From Phyllostachys edulis (Eukaryota > Streptophyta > Magnoliopsida > Poales > Poaceae): a DNA stretch of 64,000 nucleotides. A program made the translations under genes and the position numbers. Below, piece by piece: positions 34,736 to 45,224 of this stretch (position 1 is the first letter of the stretch; each line of letters begins with the position of its first letter). The notes under the pieces are model-generated. The model had not been told where the DNA came from and searched no databases. It worked only from the letters and a program-made list of their open reading frames with translations. Location: positions 33,531,298 to 33,595,297 of the forward strand of contig CM070563.1 in NCBI GenBank assembly GCA_036346405.1. Reading direction: 5' to 3'.

Positions 34736-35880
34736 TGGTTGTAATTGCTTATGTGATTTGGCAACCTGGGCTTCAGGCTTCGGCCCAGGAGGCCCATGAG
34801 AGGCCGGCCACTATTAAAGGGAGGGAGGAACCCTAGCCCACCATCGTAGCACGATCTTGCTCTGTGCTCCTGTCGCCGCTTCTGATCTTTGCTCTGATGG
34901 TATCGAGGCGGGCTTTAGATCCATGGTGAATAAGTTAGCAACTTAAGTAACCCGATATGCTAAAATTTGTTAATGGTTAATTAACCTAAAACTTGACACA
35001 CTGGTGCACAGTAGGATGGGATGGTTCAAGCAATGTGTTAATTTCCTGTGTAGACATGACATCTTTCATAATTCATATTTCAATACATGCATCCATTTTC
35101 ATGTTCCTTCCACGAGAGTGGATTATAAGACCCATCAATTCCAGTATGGGCACGTAAGACCCACCATTCAAATGTGGGCAGATTTGGACACCCGTATGAA
35201 ACGTTCTTCATACGGGACTTGGATCCCCGCATTTTGTTAAATGCGGGCTTAGGTTAACACTGACGGGTGTGTCACTAGCTATACCGGTATAAGCATGTGT
35301 GCAGCAAATTCTTTTCATTAATTCCATTCATTCCATGCATTCATGTATTCATTCAGTGTACGTTCAAATTCTTTAATGAAGTTGTCTTTTTTATATTTGT
35401 GGTATATCCAGCTATCCATGTACTTGCTGAGTCCCAGACTCATTCTTGTTTTATTTATTTATTTTTAGGTGATCGTTGGTGATGATTCTCTTGGGTGGGA
35501 GACACGCACTACTCATTCATTTCACCTTACACCAGTTTCAATAATAGAACTTGATTCTGTCTTTCATTCGTTAAGTGATGGACTGTAATATAATGGAGTT
35601 TGATGTTGGTTGATATCTTTCTCTACGGTAAGGTTGTTTAATTAACTGCTTATGTTCCATGATCATTCGTTTGGTATGATTATCTTAGTGGATTCAGTAG
35701 ACTTAAATAATTGGAATTTGTGAACTGTTGTTGGATTCAGTTTTAATTCCTGCTTAGGTTTTAAAAGATGTTGATCCTTATATGTTAGTTGATGAGTTAT
35801 TGTTAAAGTTCTTCCGTAGTATTGTTGTATGTTAGTCCTTTAGGTAGCATTTTGGCTTCCGAATAGCTAGGGTGTTACAC
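34736..35880 (+). mobile_element. Rearranged family A-related LTR and leader
   Basis: The words ggcaacctgggct...ggcttcggcccagg...gaggccggcc match the 31,460-31,520 part of the first LTR. At about 34,897 a decayed primer-site-like ggtatcgaggcgggctttagatcc and aacttgacacac appear early, as in the leader after 33,561. Then a cttgctgagtcccagactcattcttg block returns, and the end is gggtgttaca at 35,880. The order implies internal deletion or recombination between related copies. Confidence 0.5.
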
Positions 35881-36546
35881 GAATCCCCGAGACTAAACAG
35901 GCACTCGGATTGCAAAAATCATAACTAAATATCTATCTATCCAAAAATTGCGAACCAAAACTTTCTAGAAAGCTATCGCAATTACCCACATAACTATAGA
36001 AGACCCTAAACCCTGATTTCGCTTGGAACTAATTCAAACTTATGGATCATCAGAACTGCAGAATTACTGATCTACAATAGTAGGGTACTAATCTGATTTT
36101 CAGCAACAAATCACATATAAAAGAGTTGCAATAGCTAATGGGGAACATGAATTTACCCTAGAATAGCCCCGCTGGATCCCGCTGAAGTTCCCGTGAGGAC
36201 TCCCTTTCTCCTTCCTTCTCCCTCTTCCTCTTCCTTTCTCCTCTTCTCCTCGTCTTGGCATAGCAGCAGGGAAGGAGGTGCTACAGTACCCACGCACTAC
36301 AGTGCGGTGCCGCTATAGTACCAGGGATGATGGTACTGTAGCAGAGTGCTAGGGTTTGACTCCTCCCTCCCTTGGCCGGCTGCCCACCTTGGGACAAACA
36401 CGCTGTGGCCTTTCAGCCCATAGCCCAAGTTCTCAGAATTATGCAAAAATCCCCCCCAACCAAAACTTGTCTAATCCATTCTCTAATTAAATTATTCTCT
36501 CTTTAAATCATTTTTTTCCTCTCTTAAGATGTTTCGGAATATTACA
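35881..36546 (-). mobile_element. Inverted, truncated LTR of family A
   Basis: On the minus strand it starts tgtaatattcc at 36,546 and contains gggctatgggctg, ggcagccggccaaggg and repeated ctacagta words, the same order as the LTR at 31,339. It ends abruptly against the plus-strand LTR end at 35,880, giving an inverted junction. Outside its start, ttctacccccttaaa (36,547-36,561) is a polypurine tract on the minus strand, so this is the 3' LTR of a minus-strand element. Confidence 0.6.
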
Positions 36547-36561
36547 TTCTACCCCCTTAAA

Positions 36562-38243
36562 CAGGATTCGACCCCAAATCTTCACACCGCTCCACATGAA
36601 GGAACAACCACAACTGAAGATTAACAATAGAAAACACGAACCAGTCGGAACTCAAAAGTAAGGTCTTACTCGTCGGTCATCGACTCTACCAAATCCTCAA
36701 ACTCTGAATCTCTCAAGTACTCACTCAGCATCGGAACATACAAGACGTTGCGTACCCCATGTATGGACTCGAGACGGTCCTAGTGATATGCTAACTTCCT
36801 AATTCCTGCAACTGTTGAAACCAACCCAATGTACCTTGGGGTAACTTCCCCTTTTGTACCAAACCACACAACCTGCATATGACACACGGGACACTTGTTC
36901 CATCTCTCAATCGATCTCCTCACTTAAACAAGGAGCACCTTCTTTAACTAGGGACACACACAGAACTCACTTTAAACAATCCCTTTTATAAACAGAACCC
37001 AATTGAAAATAATGGATTCTCATCGTAACCATGAAATGGCAATTTCACACCAAAAGAGTCAAATTCAAAAGTGAAGATTCATCATGAAATCCCTTCCGCT
37101 TTCCAAGTAGGCAGTTTACAAATAAACACCACATAAGCCAAAAGAGAAACCACTCAAATACCCAAATCAAATACTTCCTTTATTCTTTCTGAGCTGATAA
37201 GGACCACACATGCCAACATAAAGCCAAGCTCAATTTGCGAAAGACATCCATCAAAAGCACATAGCTCAAACGAGAATCAAGAAAACATTTTATTACTCGA
37301 GGAAACATTCTTTTCTCAGTTTCTCTTTTAGGAATGAAATTTCTCTCATACTTTGGAATTCCAATTCATTGCATACCACACTAGCTCATATATCTTAAAT
37401 TGGCATCCTCAAAGCTATGCTCAAACCAAAATACATTATCCACACCTTTGTAGAGATGCTCTATTGACCCCACCGAAACACTCTAGACAACTCCTCTACT
37501 GATGAAATTAATTTGACAGATGACACCCAATGCATCTCAAAAAAAGATCTCATGCAATCACATTACCTCAAGCTTTTAAAAATAAACAACTCAGAATTCT
37601 CAGTACACACACTCATGTACTACATCAAAAGGGTTCTATCAATAATCATCCCATTGTTCGGAATACGCCCTTATTCTACTTCCTCTACACACAATCATTA
37701 GGCGACCAAAGATCTAGCATAAAAATGCAAAGCCCAAATTTAAACTCCAAGACACCTACAACGAACTTCTCATATAACCGATAGGGAAATCATCGGATTA
37801 AATCCATAGAATTCCCACAATTCCAACATACTCACTTATTAACGTCAACATGGAAACATTTTCTTGACCGAATTACTTTTACAAAGATTATAATTCTCAA
37901 AGGGTTACTCAATAAGGTTAAGTCATTCTTGACATTAACTTAACATTTCCCACTATCCCATTAATTACCATAATAATTAGATTACTTTGTAATCCCGCTC
38001 TCATTAAACCATATCATCATGAATTATCTACACAACCTCGCAATACCATCCAATTGCGATACTCTATAAAATTGATCAAAATTTCTATACTTTCGATAAT
38101 CCCAATATTTCAATATGAACTACGGTTCTGGGATTACAATTTACTATAGATTCTACTAGTCGTAACACTAATCAGTTTTACTTCAACAACAATCATTTCA
38201 TTTAAATCAAATTTTATCTAAGAGTTATATATCAAAACCAATT
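36562..38243 (-). pseudogene. Decayed Gypsy interior, minus strand, with integrase C-terminal trace
   Basis: Just inside the polypurine tract, about 36,900-36,660 (minus) reads like FGTKGEVTPRYIGL then HGVRNVLYVPMLSEYL. This matches the 'LSPRYIGPF ... GVHNVFHVSMLRKY' end of plant Gypsy integrases, which lies next to the 3' LTR in these elements. One stop lies inside. The rest up to 38,243 is AT-rich with no convincing frame. The sequence is interrupted at 38,243 by the 4.88-kb element and probably resumes at 43,126. Confidence 0.5.
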
Positions 38244-39042
38244 TGATGAGGACATCGACCCATCGGATACGACCGCTACTCCACGTGCCAAGTTCATGCG
38301 GGATAAGTTTTGGAATCCAGTTCGACCTCCAGACAGCACCAACTTAAAACAGGCGTAACTTTCACATACGGAGTCCGTTGGAGGTCCACGAGTACTTGAT
38401 GGAAATCTTATTTCGGCCTCTTTCCAACGGATCTGGTCTCACCTCCAAATTCCTTCTGAACTGATCGAAATCATCAAAAGAAGGCGTCATATCACTTGTT
38501 TGGGCCAATCTAGGCTTTGTAATCGTACTGAACATGGCCCATCTGCCGGCGGCCAAACCGGGGGCGTGGTACTGTTCACATGAACAGTACCCCCGTGACC
38601 TTTAGTACCACTCCGCTAGTTCCTTTAGATTTGTGGCTCCTCGTTCCCTATTTAAGGAGGCTGCACCCCCTTTAGTTTTCTTGGATTTTGTTTAGTTAAA
38701 AGTTAGCCTTGTTGCAACTTCGTGTATTAGCTTGTGTCGACTAGACCAACCATAATACCGCTTTCGAAATCCCAATTTTAATATTTCAATCTTTATTTGC
38801 AATTTCAGATTGCTTTATCTTGTTCTTGCGTGCTTCTTCGGTGTATGCAGGAATCGACCTTCGTAGTCAGGTCAACCGGGTATTCGTGCACGGTTGATAA
38901 CGACTTGTCAATCAGTTCAGCGATTGCGTGGTTTCGAGCCTTGCGTGTTCGTAGCCAGGATCGTCAGAGTTGAGCGACGCCTACCGGACTTATCGTTCTC
39001 ATCGAAAGATCGGGCCAACAAATCAAACCTTAGGGTTCATCA
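38244..39042 (+). repeat. 5' LTR of the gag-only element (799 bp)
   Basis: Bounded by TSD CAATT on the left and the primer binding site on the right. A TATA-like ctatttaagg lies near 38,649 in ttccctatttaaggaggc, and the same word recurs in the 3' LTR. Confidence 0.9.
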
Positions 39043-39044
39043 GG

Positions 39045-39058
39045 TGGTATCAGAGCTT
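39045..39058 (+). other. Primer binding site of the gag-only element
   Basis: tggtatcagagctt lies two bases after the 5' LTR and matches the plant initiator tRNA-Met primer site. Confidence 0.85.
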
Positions 39059-40417
39059 CAGTTCATCGGTGAATTTTTTTTCCTATAGTCCATATAGCCG
39101 AAAATCAAAAATTAGGTTTAGTTCATCGTCCAAGCCAATTTGTGCCTTTGCAATTTGTTCTTTTTAGTTTTGCTTTGTTGAATTGTCGTTGCATCGTCGA
39201 GTCATTGTGTTGGTTTTCTTGTTTAGATTGGTCTAGTTTAGGGTTTGAAGAGATACGAAGAAAAAAAAATAGCAGATCGGTTTCAGTCCTCCGCCGTCAC
39301 GTGCACTAATGTCAATGGACACTCCAAGCCACAGGTGATTTGTTACGTACTCATCTGTTGAGCAGTGAGTTGGGCCCTGTGGGCACGCGCCGTTTGTCGT
39401 CGTCGACTAGGTCGTCGCAGCCGGCTCGCCACCGTCGGCCGAGGCCGATTCTGACGAGGCCGACGACCATCACGTTGAATGCGCCCCTCTGCGTGGCTCT
39501 GTCGCGGCCACGAGTGCTCGTGCAGCCTCCCTCGCCAGCCGATAGCGCACGTGACGACGATTGCGCGAGACCTCCGCCTCCTCATGACGCAACGCAAGAT
39601 GACGGCGATCGATAGATGATGCGCGTGGCAAAGCTAAACTAACCGGTGAAGGTTTTCATGAGGTGAAGTTTATTAATTCATTGTCCTGTTAGATCAGAAG
39701 TTCAGAACACGTGGATCGATGATGCCCCTTCTTTCTTCAAAGAATCTTTGTTGATTGTTCTGCTGCCTGACGTGAGTCAACAAATTCCAGAAATCGGGTG
39801 ACTGTAGCACGAGTTTGGTTACTGTAGCAACCGAAAAAAAAGGGTCGTGCTATTCCCAGTAGTTTTCTAAGTTAAAAAAAGAGGAAAAAAAAGGAAAAAA
39901 AAGGAAAAAAAAAAGGAAAAAAAGAAAAGAAAAGAAAGGAACAAAAAGAAAGGAAAAGGAACAGAAGAAGAAGAAAAAAGTTCAGAGCTACCTCGTTTCA
40001 TCCTTTGCTCGTTTGCTTTGATAATTCTTGTGCTGGCCTTCCGTTGTTGCGACTAGTCGTTCTTGCGAGTTGCTCTAGCTAGGCTTGGTTTAGACTAGGA
40101 CCAGCACTTGTGACTAGTACTTTGAACTGCTATTCAACATTGCATACTGATCTGAATAATTGCTAATCCTTGCTACCATACTTGAGCCTTCCCAGCTACA
40201 CCTCTTCTACACCGTACAGACTGAACTTCACCTGGCAATCGCTCCATCCAATCTTCAGAGATACATTGAAACCGCTGGTAGCCGATCACCCCTGTTGCTT
40301 GGTAAGAATTGGTAAGAATTCGATAGAAGGCTTGAGTGTGAGCGACTTTAAGCCTCCAGTTCCTAGTAGTTGATAGGAACATATACTTGTGATTTGTTTC
40401 CTTGTTTTCTACTAACT
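39059..40417 (+). other. Leader of the gag-only element
   Basis: About 1.36 kb before the gag start. It holds a GC-rich patch (39,340-39,600) whose frames are composition artefacts, and a purine-rich A/G tract (about 39,875-39,985). No coding support. Such long leaders are usual where packaging signals lie. Confidence 0.6.
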
Positions 40418-42421
40418 ATGGCAGGTTCACCGGATGATTTCCAGCTAGATCCACGTCTTCTTCGAGCCATTGAACGGGAGCGCAAGAAAGTCCGCGAGGA
40501 AAATGCACTCTTGAGACAAGATCATCCACCACGGGAGGCATATGATCGTGACAGTACTTCTGGTAAAACTAAACTCACTGTGCCATCCTTTACTGGTGAA
40601 TTTGATCCTGATGCCTATGTTGACTGGGAGATAGCTTTAGACAAAGAATTTGAATATTATGAATGGTCTGATAGGCAAAAGATTAGAGCTGCCACTAGTG
40701 CTTTTGTTGAGGATGCAATACTTTGGTGGAAGTATTTACGTAGACATGGAAGAGTGCCTCAAACTTGGCATGCTTTAAAGAAACTTTTGAGAGATGAATT
40801 TGTTCCTAAATATCATGCTGATTATTTGTTAGCTAGATTACAACGTTTTAAACAAGGTCGTAGAACTGTAATGGAATACTATCATGAATTGAAAACTCGT
40901 TTGTTGCGTTGTGGCTTAGAGGAACATGCTGAAACTACAGAGATTAGATTCTTAAGTGGGCTTAATCAACCAATTCAGGACCTTCTTGTTCACAAAGAAT
41001 ATAATTCTCTCTCTCATTTGTTTATACTTGCCTGTGAGGTTGAAAGTTAGATTGAGAAGAAATTGAGAATGCTTGATGATAAGAAACATGAGAACAAATC
41101 TGTGCTTGTGTCTTTTTCTGTGACTAACAACTTGCAGGAAGTTGAGAACCATACCGAAGAGGAGAATGAGCTGATTGAGACACCGACTCCATTGGTTGAG
41201 AAGGAGGATGAGGAGATGGATGCACCTACAACATCTGAGGAGAGCCAAAAAGGTAAAGACCATGGTGCTATCATCACTGAAGGTGAGTATGCTTGTGAAG
41301 AACTATAATTGTCCACTGTTCATGCTATTTTAGAGCAAAAATTAGTGGAAAACAATTCTGATATGCACATGTTTCAAGTAGAGAATTCAGACTGCATTGA
41401 TTTGAGCGCACCATGTGATAAACTTGTTGATTTACCTGTTGACTTGAGTGCACCATGTGATGAAATAATTGAGTATATACCTGCTGTAGTGCAATCTTGT
41501 GATTTTCCTTATGTTGACTTGAACGAACCATGTGCTGATATTAAATCTCATAATTTTGCACATGTCGAATTAATTACACATAAGGAAGTACTTGATAGAA
41601 TATCCCCTGCTGATACTTTGTGCTATATCATGCTTAATGAGCTCGTTAGTTTGGAATGTGCTAAGGAGAAAGTTTTTGAACTTTCATCTCTAAATTCTCT
41701 TTCTAGCACCTCCACCTACTATTTTAAATTAATTGGAGATTATGGTATAGACAACCAATTTCTGGTTTATCGAATATGCATAACTTGTGCTCACATGGAT
41801 GAATTGAAACTTATTTCTTTGGATAACAATTCTTGTGTACTGAACCTTGTTCAATCTGAGAGAAAAATAAAATTTAGTGCTCATGCAATGCCTATATGTT
41901 CACCTTATATTGCACCATCTAGTATAGACAATCTGAATAACAATGTTGAATTATGGAAGAACCTACAAATCTTTGCACCCTTGCTAGATGAATTTGCTAT
42001 TGCTCAATTGAAAGATGATTATATGAATGACTTGTGCACTTTGAATTCAATTACTGTGCTGCCCATTCACAGAGCAATGGATAACTCTACTATATACTTC
42101 ACTTATACTTGCAAATTGAATGCTATGAGAAAATATGCCTTTGCTAATTTCATGCATGCACAATCACATTTAATTTCCAAAGTTTTCTCTAGTTCTTTGC
42201 CACCTGTTATTGCTAACATTTTGCAGAAAGATGAGAATACATCGCTACGAGTTTTAAAGCTCCTTTTGCCATTGGAGGATGAGCGTGAGTCGAGGACGAC
42301 TCAAATACAAGAAAGGGAGGATGATGAGGACATCGACCCACCGGATACGACCGCTACTCGATGTGCCAAGTTCATGCGGGATAAGTTTTGGAATCCAGTT
42401 CGTCTTCTAGAATCAGCCTGA
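40418..42421 (+). pseudogene. Gag-like polyprotein with two in-frame stops, running into the 3' LTR
   Basis: One frame of 668 codons from MAGSPDDFQLDPRLL to a stop at 42,421, broken only by TAG (41,048-41,050) and TAA (41,306-41,308). Residues 1-210 are a retrotransposon gag: KLTVPSFTGEFDPDAYVDWE, LWWKYL, TWHALKKLLRDEFVP, YYHELKTRLLRCGL, RFLSGLN, KEYNSLSHLF. This block forms the particle core and is the part recalled as CRM-like. Residues about 215-300 are acidic. Residues about 300-640 are an unrecognised region with repeated DLSAPCD motifs and many Cys, not polymerase. The last ~33 codons lie inside the 3' LTR (from DDEDIDPPD). The stops make it a pseudogene unless read through. Confidence 0.75.
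42311..42321 (+). other. Polypurine tract of the gag-only element
   Basis: gaaagggagga abuts the 3' LTR start (tgatgagg), the expected plus-strand priming site. Confidence 0.7.
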
Positions 42422-43125
42422 CAGCACCAACTTAAAACAGGCATAACTTTCACATACGAAGTACGTTGGAGGTCCACGAGTACTTGATGGAAAGCTTATT
42501 TTGGCCTCTTTCCAACGGATCCGGCCTCACCTCCAAATTCCTTCTGGACTGATCACAATCATCAAAAGAAAGCGTCATATCACTTGTTTGGGCCAATCTG
42601 GGCTTTGTAATCGTACTAAACATGGCCCATCTGCCGGCGGCCCAACCGGGGGCGTGGTCTACTGTTCATGTGAACAGTAGACCTTTAGTACCACCCCGCT
42701 AGTTCCTTTAGATTTGTGGCTCCTCGTTCCCTATTTAAGGAGGCCGCACCCCCTTTAGTTTTATTGGATTTTGTTTAGTTAAAAGTTAGCCTTGTTGCAA
42801 CTTCGTGTATTAGCTTGTGTCGACTAGACCAACCATAATACCGCTTTCTAAATCCCAATTTTAATATTTCAATCTTTATTTGCAATTTTAGATTGCTTTA
42901 TCTTGTTCTTGCGTGCTTCTTCGGTGTATGCAGGAATCGACCTTCGTGGTCAGGTCAATTGGGTATTCGTGCACGGTTGATAACGACTTGTCAATCAGTT
43001 CAGCGATTGCGTTGTTTCGAGCCTTGCGTGTTCGTAGCCAGGATCGTCAGAGTTGAGCGACGCCTACTGGACTTATCGTTCTCATCGAAAGATCAGGCCA
43101 ACAAATCAAACCTTAGGGTTCATCA
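42322..43125 (+). repeat. 3' LTR of the gag-only element (804 bp)
   Basis: A near copy of the 5' LTR, ending ttcatca and followed by TSD CAATT. The first ~100 bp are also coding for the end of the internal frame. Confidence 0.9.
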
Positions 43126-43130
43126 CAATT

Positions 43131-44153
43131 CACCTTCTACTTCTCTTCAAATAGCTTGGTACCCAAAATCTCACCACTACATTTACTTGACTACCACCAA
43201 ACAGTTGCCAGTTTACACTTTATAATACTTTGGAACACAAATCTGTTGATCCTTTCTCAAAAGAAAGAGGCGAACATGGATAAATTTTAGCACACAAAAA
43301 AACGTTACTGTTCACAGTGAGCATGTGACCAAAAAAAATAATCCAATAGCGATGATCTTAGAAAACAGAAGATGAGATCACAGTTGAGGGCACATGCCCA
43401 TCAAGAAGAGAATATCAAATCTCAACCAATAAGAATAAGGCACTACTATTAAAACTTGATAACTTTTGTGCAGAAAAAGCAGAGAGTTTAGGCACACTTC
43501 AATTAAACCGCAAGTTATAAAACTTGACTCCAATTCTCAAATACTCCTACTACACTCTTTCCTTTAACCCAGAAAATAATTTTTTGACTACAACAACACT
43601 TTGCCAGGTCGAACAAGATAAGTTCTTAAGACCAAACCACATGAACCACTTAAGAACCAATAAAATCTTTCAACACGTCATTTTGCTCGTAACAGTTTCA
43701 ACTACCAAATAAATCATGAGTTCCAAATGGTCACAACCGCAAAACTCGAAACATTTTCATTTATAGGATATCACGAAAGGCAATCAAATTATCCTCTTCT
43801 TAAATGAATCAACATCACTCTCACAACCATATACTGTTAATCTTTCTAACATCATATAACACACTCCTGACAAGAACCAACATACATTACTATCCCATCA
43901 TCAACCTTTCCAAAGAAACACAATGACTTATTTTATATATTTTTCTATAAGGTTGCAATAGTCAACTTGGTCAAGGGAATATCTAATGCACAAACCACAC
44001 TATCGAAGTAAACCATCTTTTAACAAGGGCATGCTGCACCAGGTCATCCTCGCAAAACACACATATAGATCACCCTTAAATTCCAACCATTCACCTATTA
44101 GCAATGTTCAACATCAATTTAGTGCACACCAATTCTAATCTAGTGGTTATCAT
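43131..44153 (-). other. Probable continuation of the minus-strand Gypsy relic
   Basis: AT-rich, non-coding sequence to the right of the nested 4.88-kb insertion. Because the target duplication is intact, this DNA was once continuous with 38,243. No frame supports a protein. Confidence 0.45.
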
Positions 44154-44220
44154 CACTACTACAGAAAAGGTCTTCACAGACGGTTCAAAAACGTCATCAC
44201 ATACGGTTTCGAGCCGTGCG

Positions 44221-44224
<4 letters not shown>
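44154..44224 (+). mobile_element. Truncated CACTA (En/Spm-type) transposon end
   Basis: cactactacagaaaagg followed by cagacggttcaaaaacgtc and acggtttcgagccgtg resembles the terminus and subterminal acggtt-type repeats of CACTA elements. No opposite end was found before the TA array, so it is a fragment. Confidence 0.6.

Positions 44225-44276
<52 letters not shown>
44224..44276. repeat. (TA)26 microsatellite
   Basis: An uninterrupted TA run of about 53 bp immediately after the CACTA end. Confidence 0.97.
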
Positions 44277-44279
<3 letters not shown>

Positions 44280-44289
44280 CATAGTCCCT

Positions 44290-45220
44290 ACCATTTTGGA
44301 GGTCGTGGCGAGATGAGACAAAGACCACGGGTAACCTCATCGAGCCTACAAGTTCAAGAAGCATGGCTACCAGGAGAGCGCGTGAACATACAATTACCTG
44401 GATGTCGTTGATAGGTAATTGGACTTGACATCAGGGAATGGTTGGTTGCTAATACACGAAGCCACTTCCCAGTCGGATACGTAGGTTGCTAATACATGAA
44501 GCCAAAACGAGAATCAAAACGACCCCTGACCCCTTCCTGAGTACCCAATGGCGTACCTGGTTTTGGGAACCCCCCCTTGATGATTCTCATGAAGCCTCTT
44601 CTTCTGCTCCTGCTCTCGATGGAGTTTATCTCTCAAATCATCTTCCATCATCAGATCATCCTCCTCTATCCACTCCTCGAGAGCGCTCCGCTTCCCACCG
44701 CTCCAACTGCGACCTGCGCCCCCAAATCGGCGAGGGAACCTTCCCCTTCCCCGATCCATTGCCTCACCCCTCACAACTTCTGCAAAGGATCGATCAAGTG
44801 TTGGAGGATCGCTAGTTCGCTTGACAACCCTAGAGCCCGCCCCCAAACGCTGCACCTCACGATTATTCGCAAGAAAACCTAGATCTCCAACCAACGCTCA
44901 TTTGGGGATCCACTGCCACGAAGATTTAGGAATCCGACGCCACGAGTGAGAAAAAATGTCGGCGAGAGATGTACGAAATCGGTGGGCCGGCCTAAATCGC
45001 CGCCCATGCTCGTGGGCCTGTGAAGGCCCAGCAAGCTCCACTTCCTTACCTCGCGAAACACCGCTGGTGGACGGTAGACCTCTCGTCTTCCACCCTGACA
45101 TGTCAATCAGTGCCTGACCTGACACATCTGCCTCTTTGACCGAATCCCAGAAGATCGCACTTGATCGAACTCCAGAGGATTCCGCCAAGCCATTTCTGAC
45201 TCCCGCCACTATTGAAGTTA
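44290..45220 (-). other. GC-rich region with possible minus-strand gene fragment
   Basis: A 126-codon minus-strand frame (44,894-44,514) contains RSFAEVVRGEAMDRGRGRF, an Arg/Gly-rich patch, and a charged RDKLHREQEQKKRLHEN helix. A second frame (45,209-44,898) lies upstream. SFAEVV followed by an RGG-like patch is reminiscent of nucleic-acid-binding regions in plant LINE or zinc-knuckle proteins. I do not recognise a family, and the fragment could be captured or decayed coding DNA. Confidence 0.3.
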
Positions 45221-45224
45221 CTGG

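Larger units (their letters stand above)
38244..43125 (+). mobile_element. Complete non-autonomous Gypsy-type LTR element (gag plus novel frame, no pol), TSD CAATT
   Basis: Two direct LTRs (38,244-39,042 and 42,322-43,125) both begin tgatgaggac and end ttcatca. CAATT flanks both sides (38,239-38,243 and 43,126-43,130). A primer site tggtatcagagctt follows the 5' LTR at 39,045, and a purine tract gaaagggagga precedes the 3' LTR. The LTRs differ by scattered substitutions and small indels (a few percent by eye), so insertion is not very recent. The interior encodes a gag-like protein and a second region in the same frame, but no protease, reverse transcriptase or integrase. The gag resembles centromeric (CRM/CRR clade) Gypsy gag from memory; the clade needs a search. 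Confidence 0.9.

Noticed and set aside
39340..39615. Arg/Pro-rich frames in the leader of the gag-only element
   Set aside because: GC-rich patch, both strands open, no motif.
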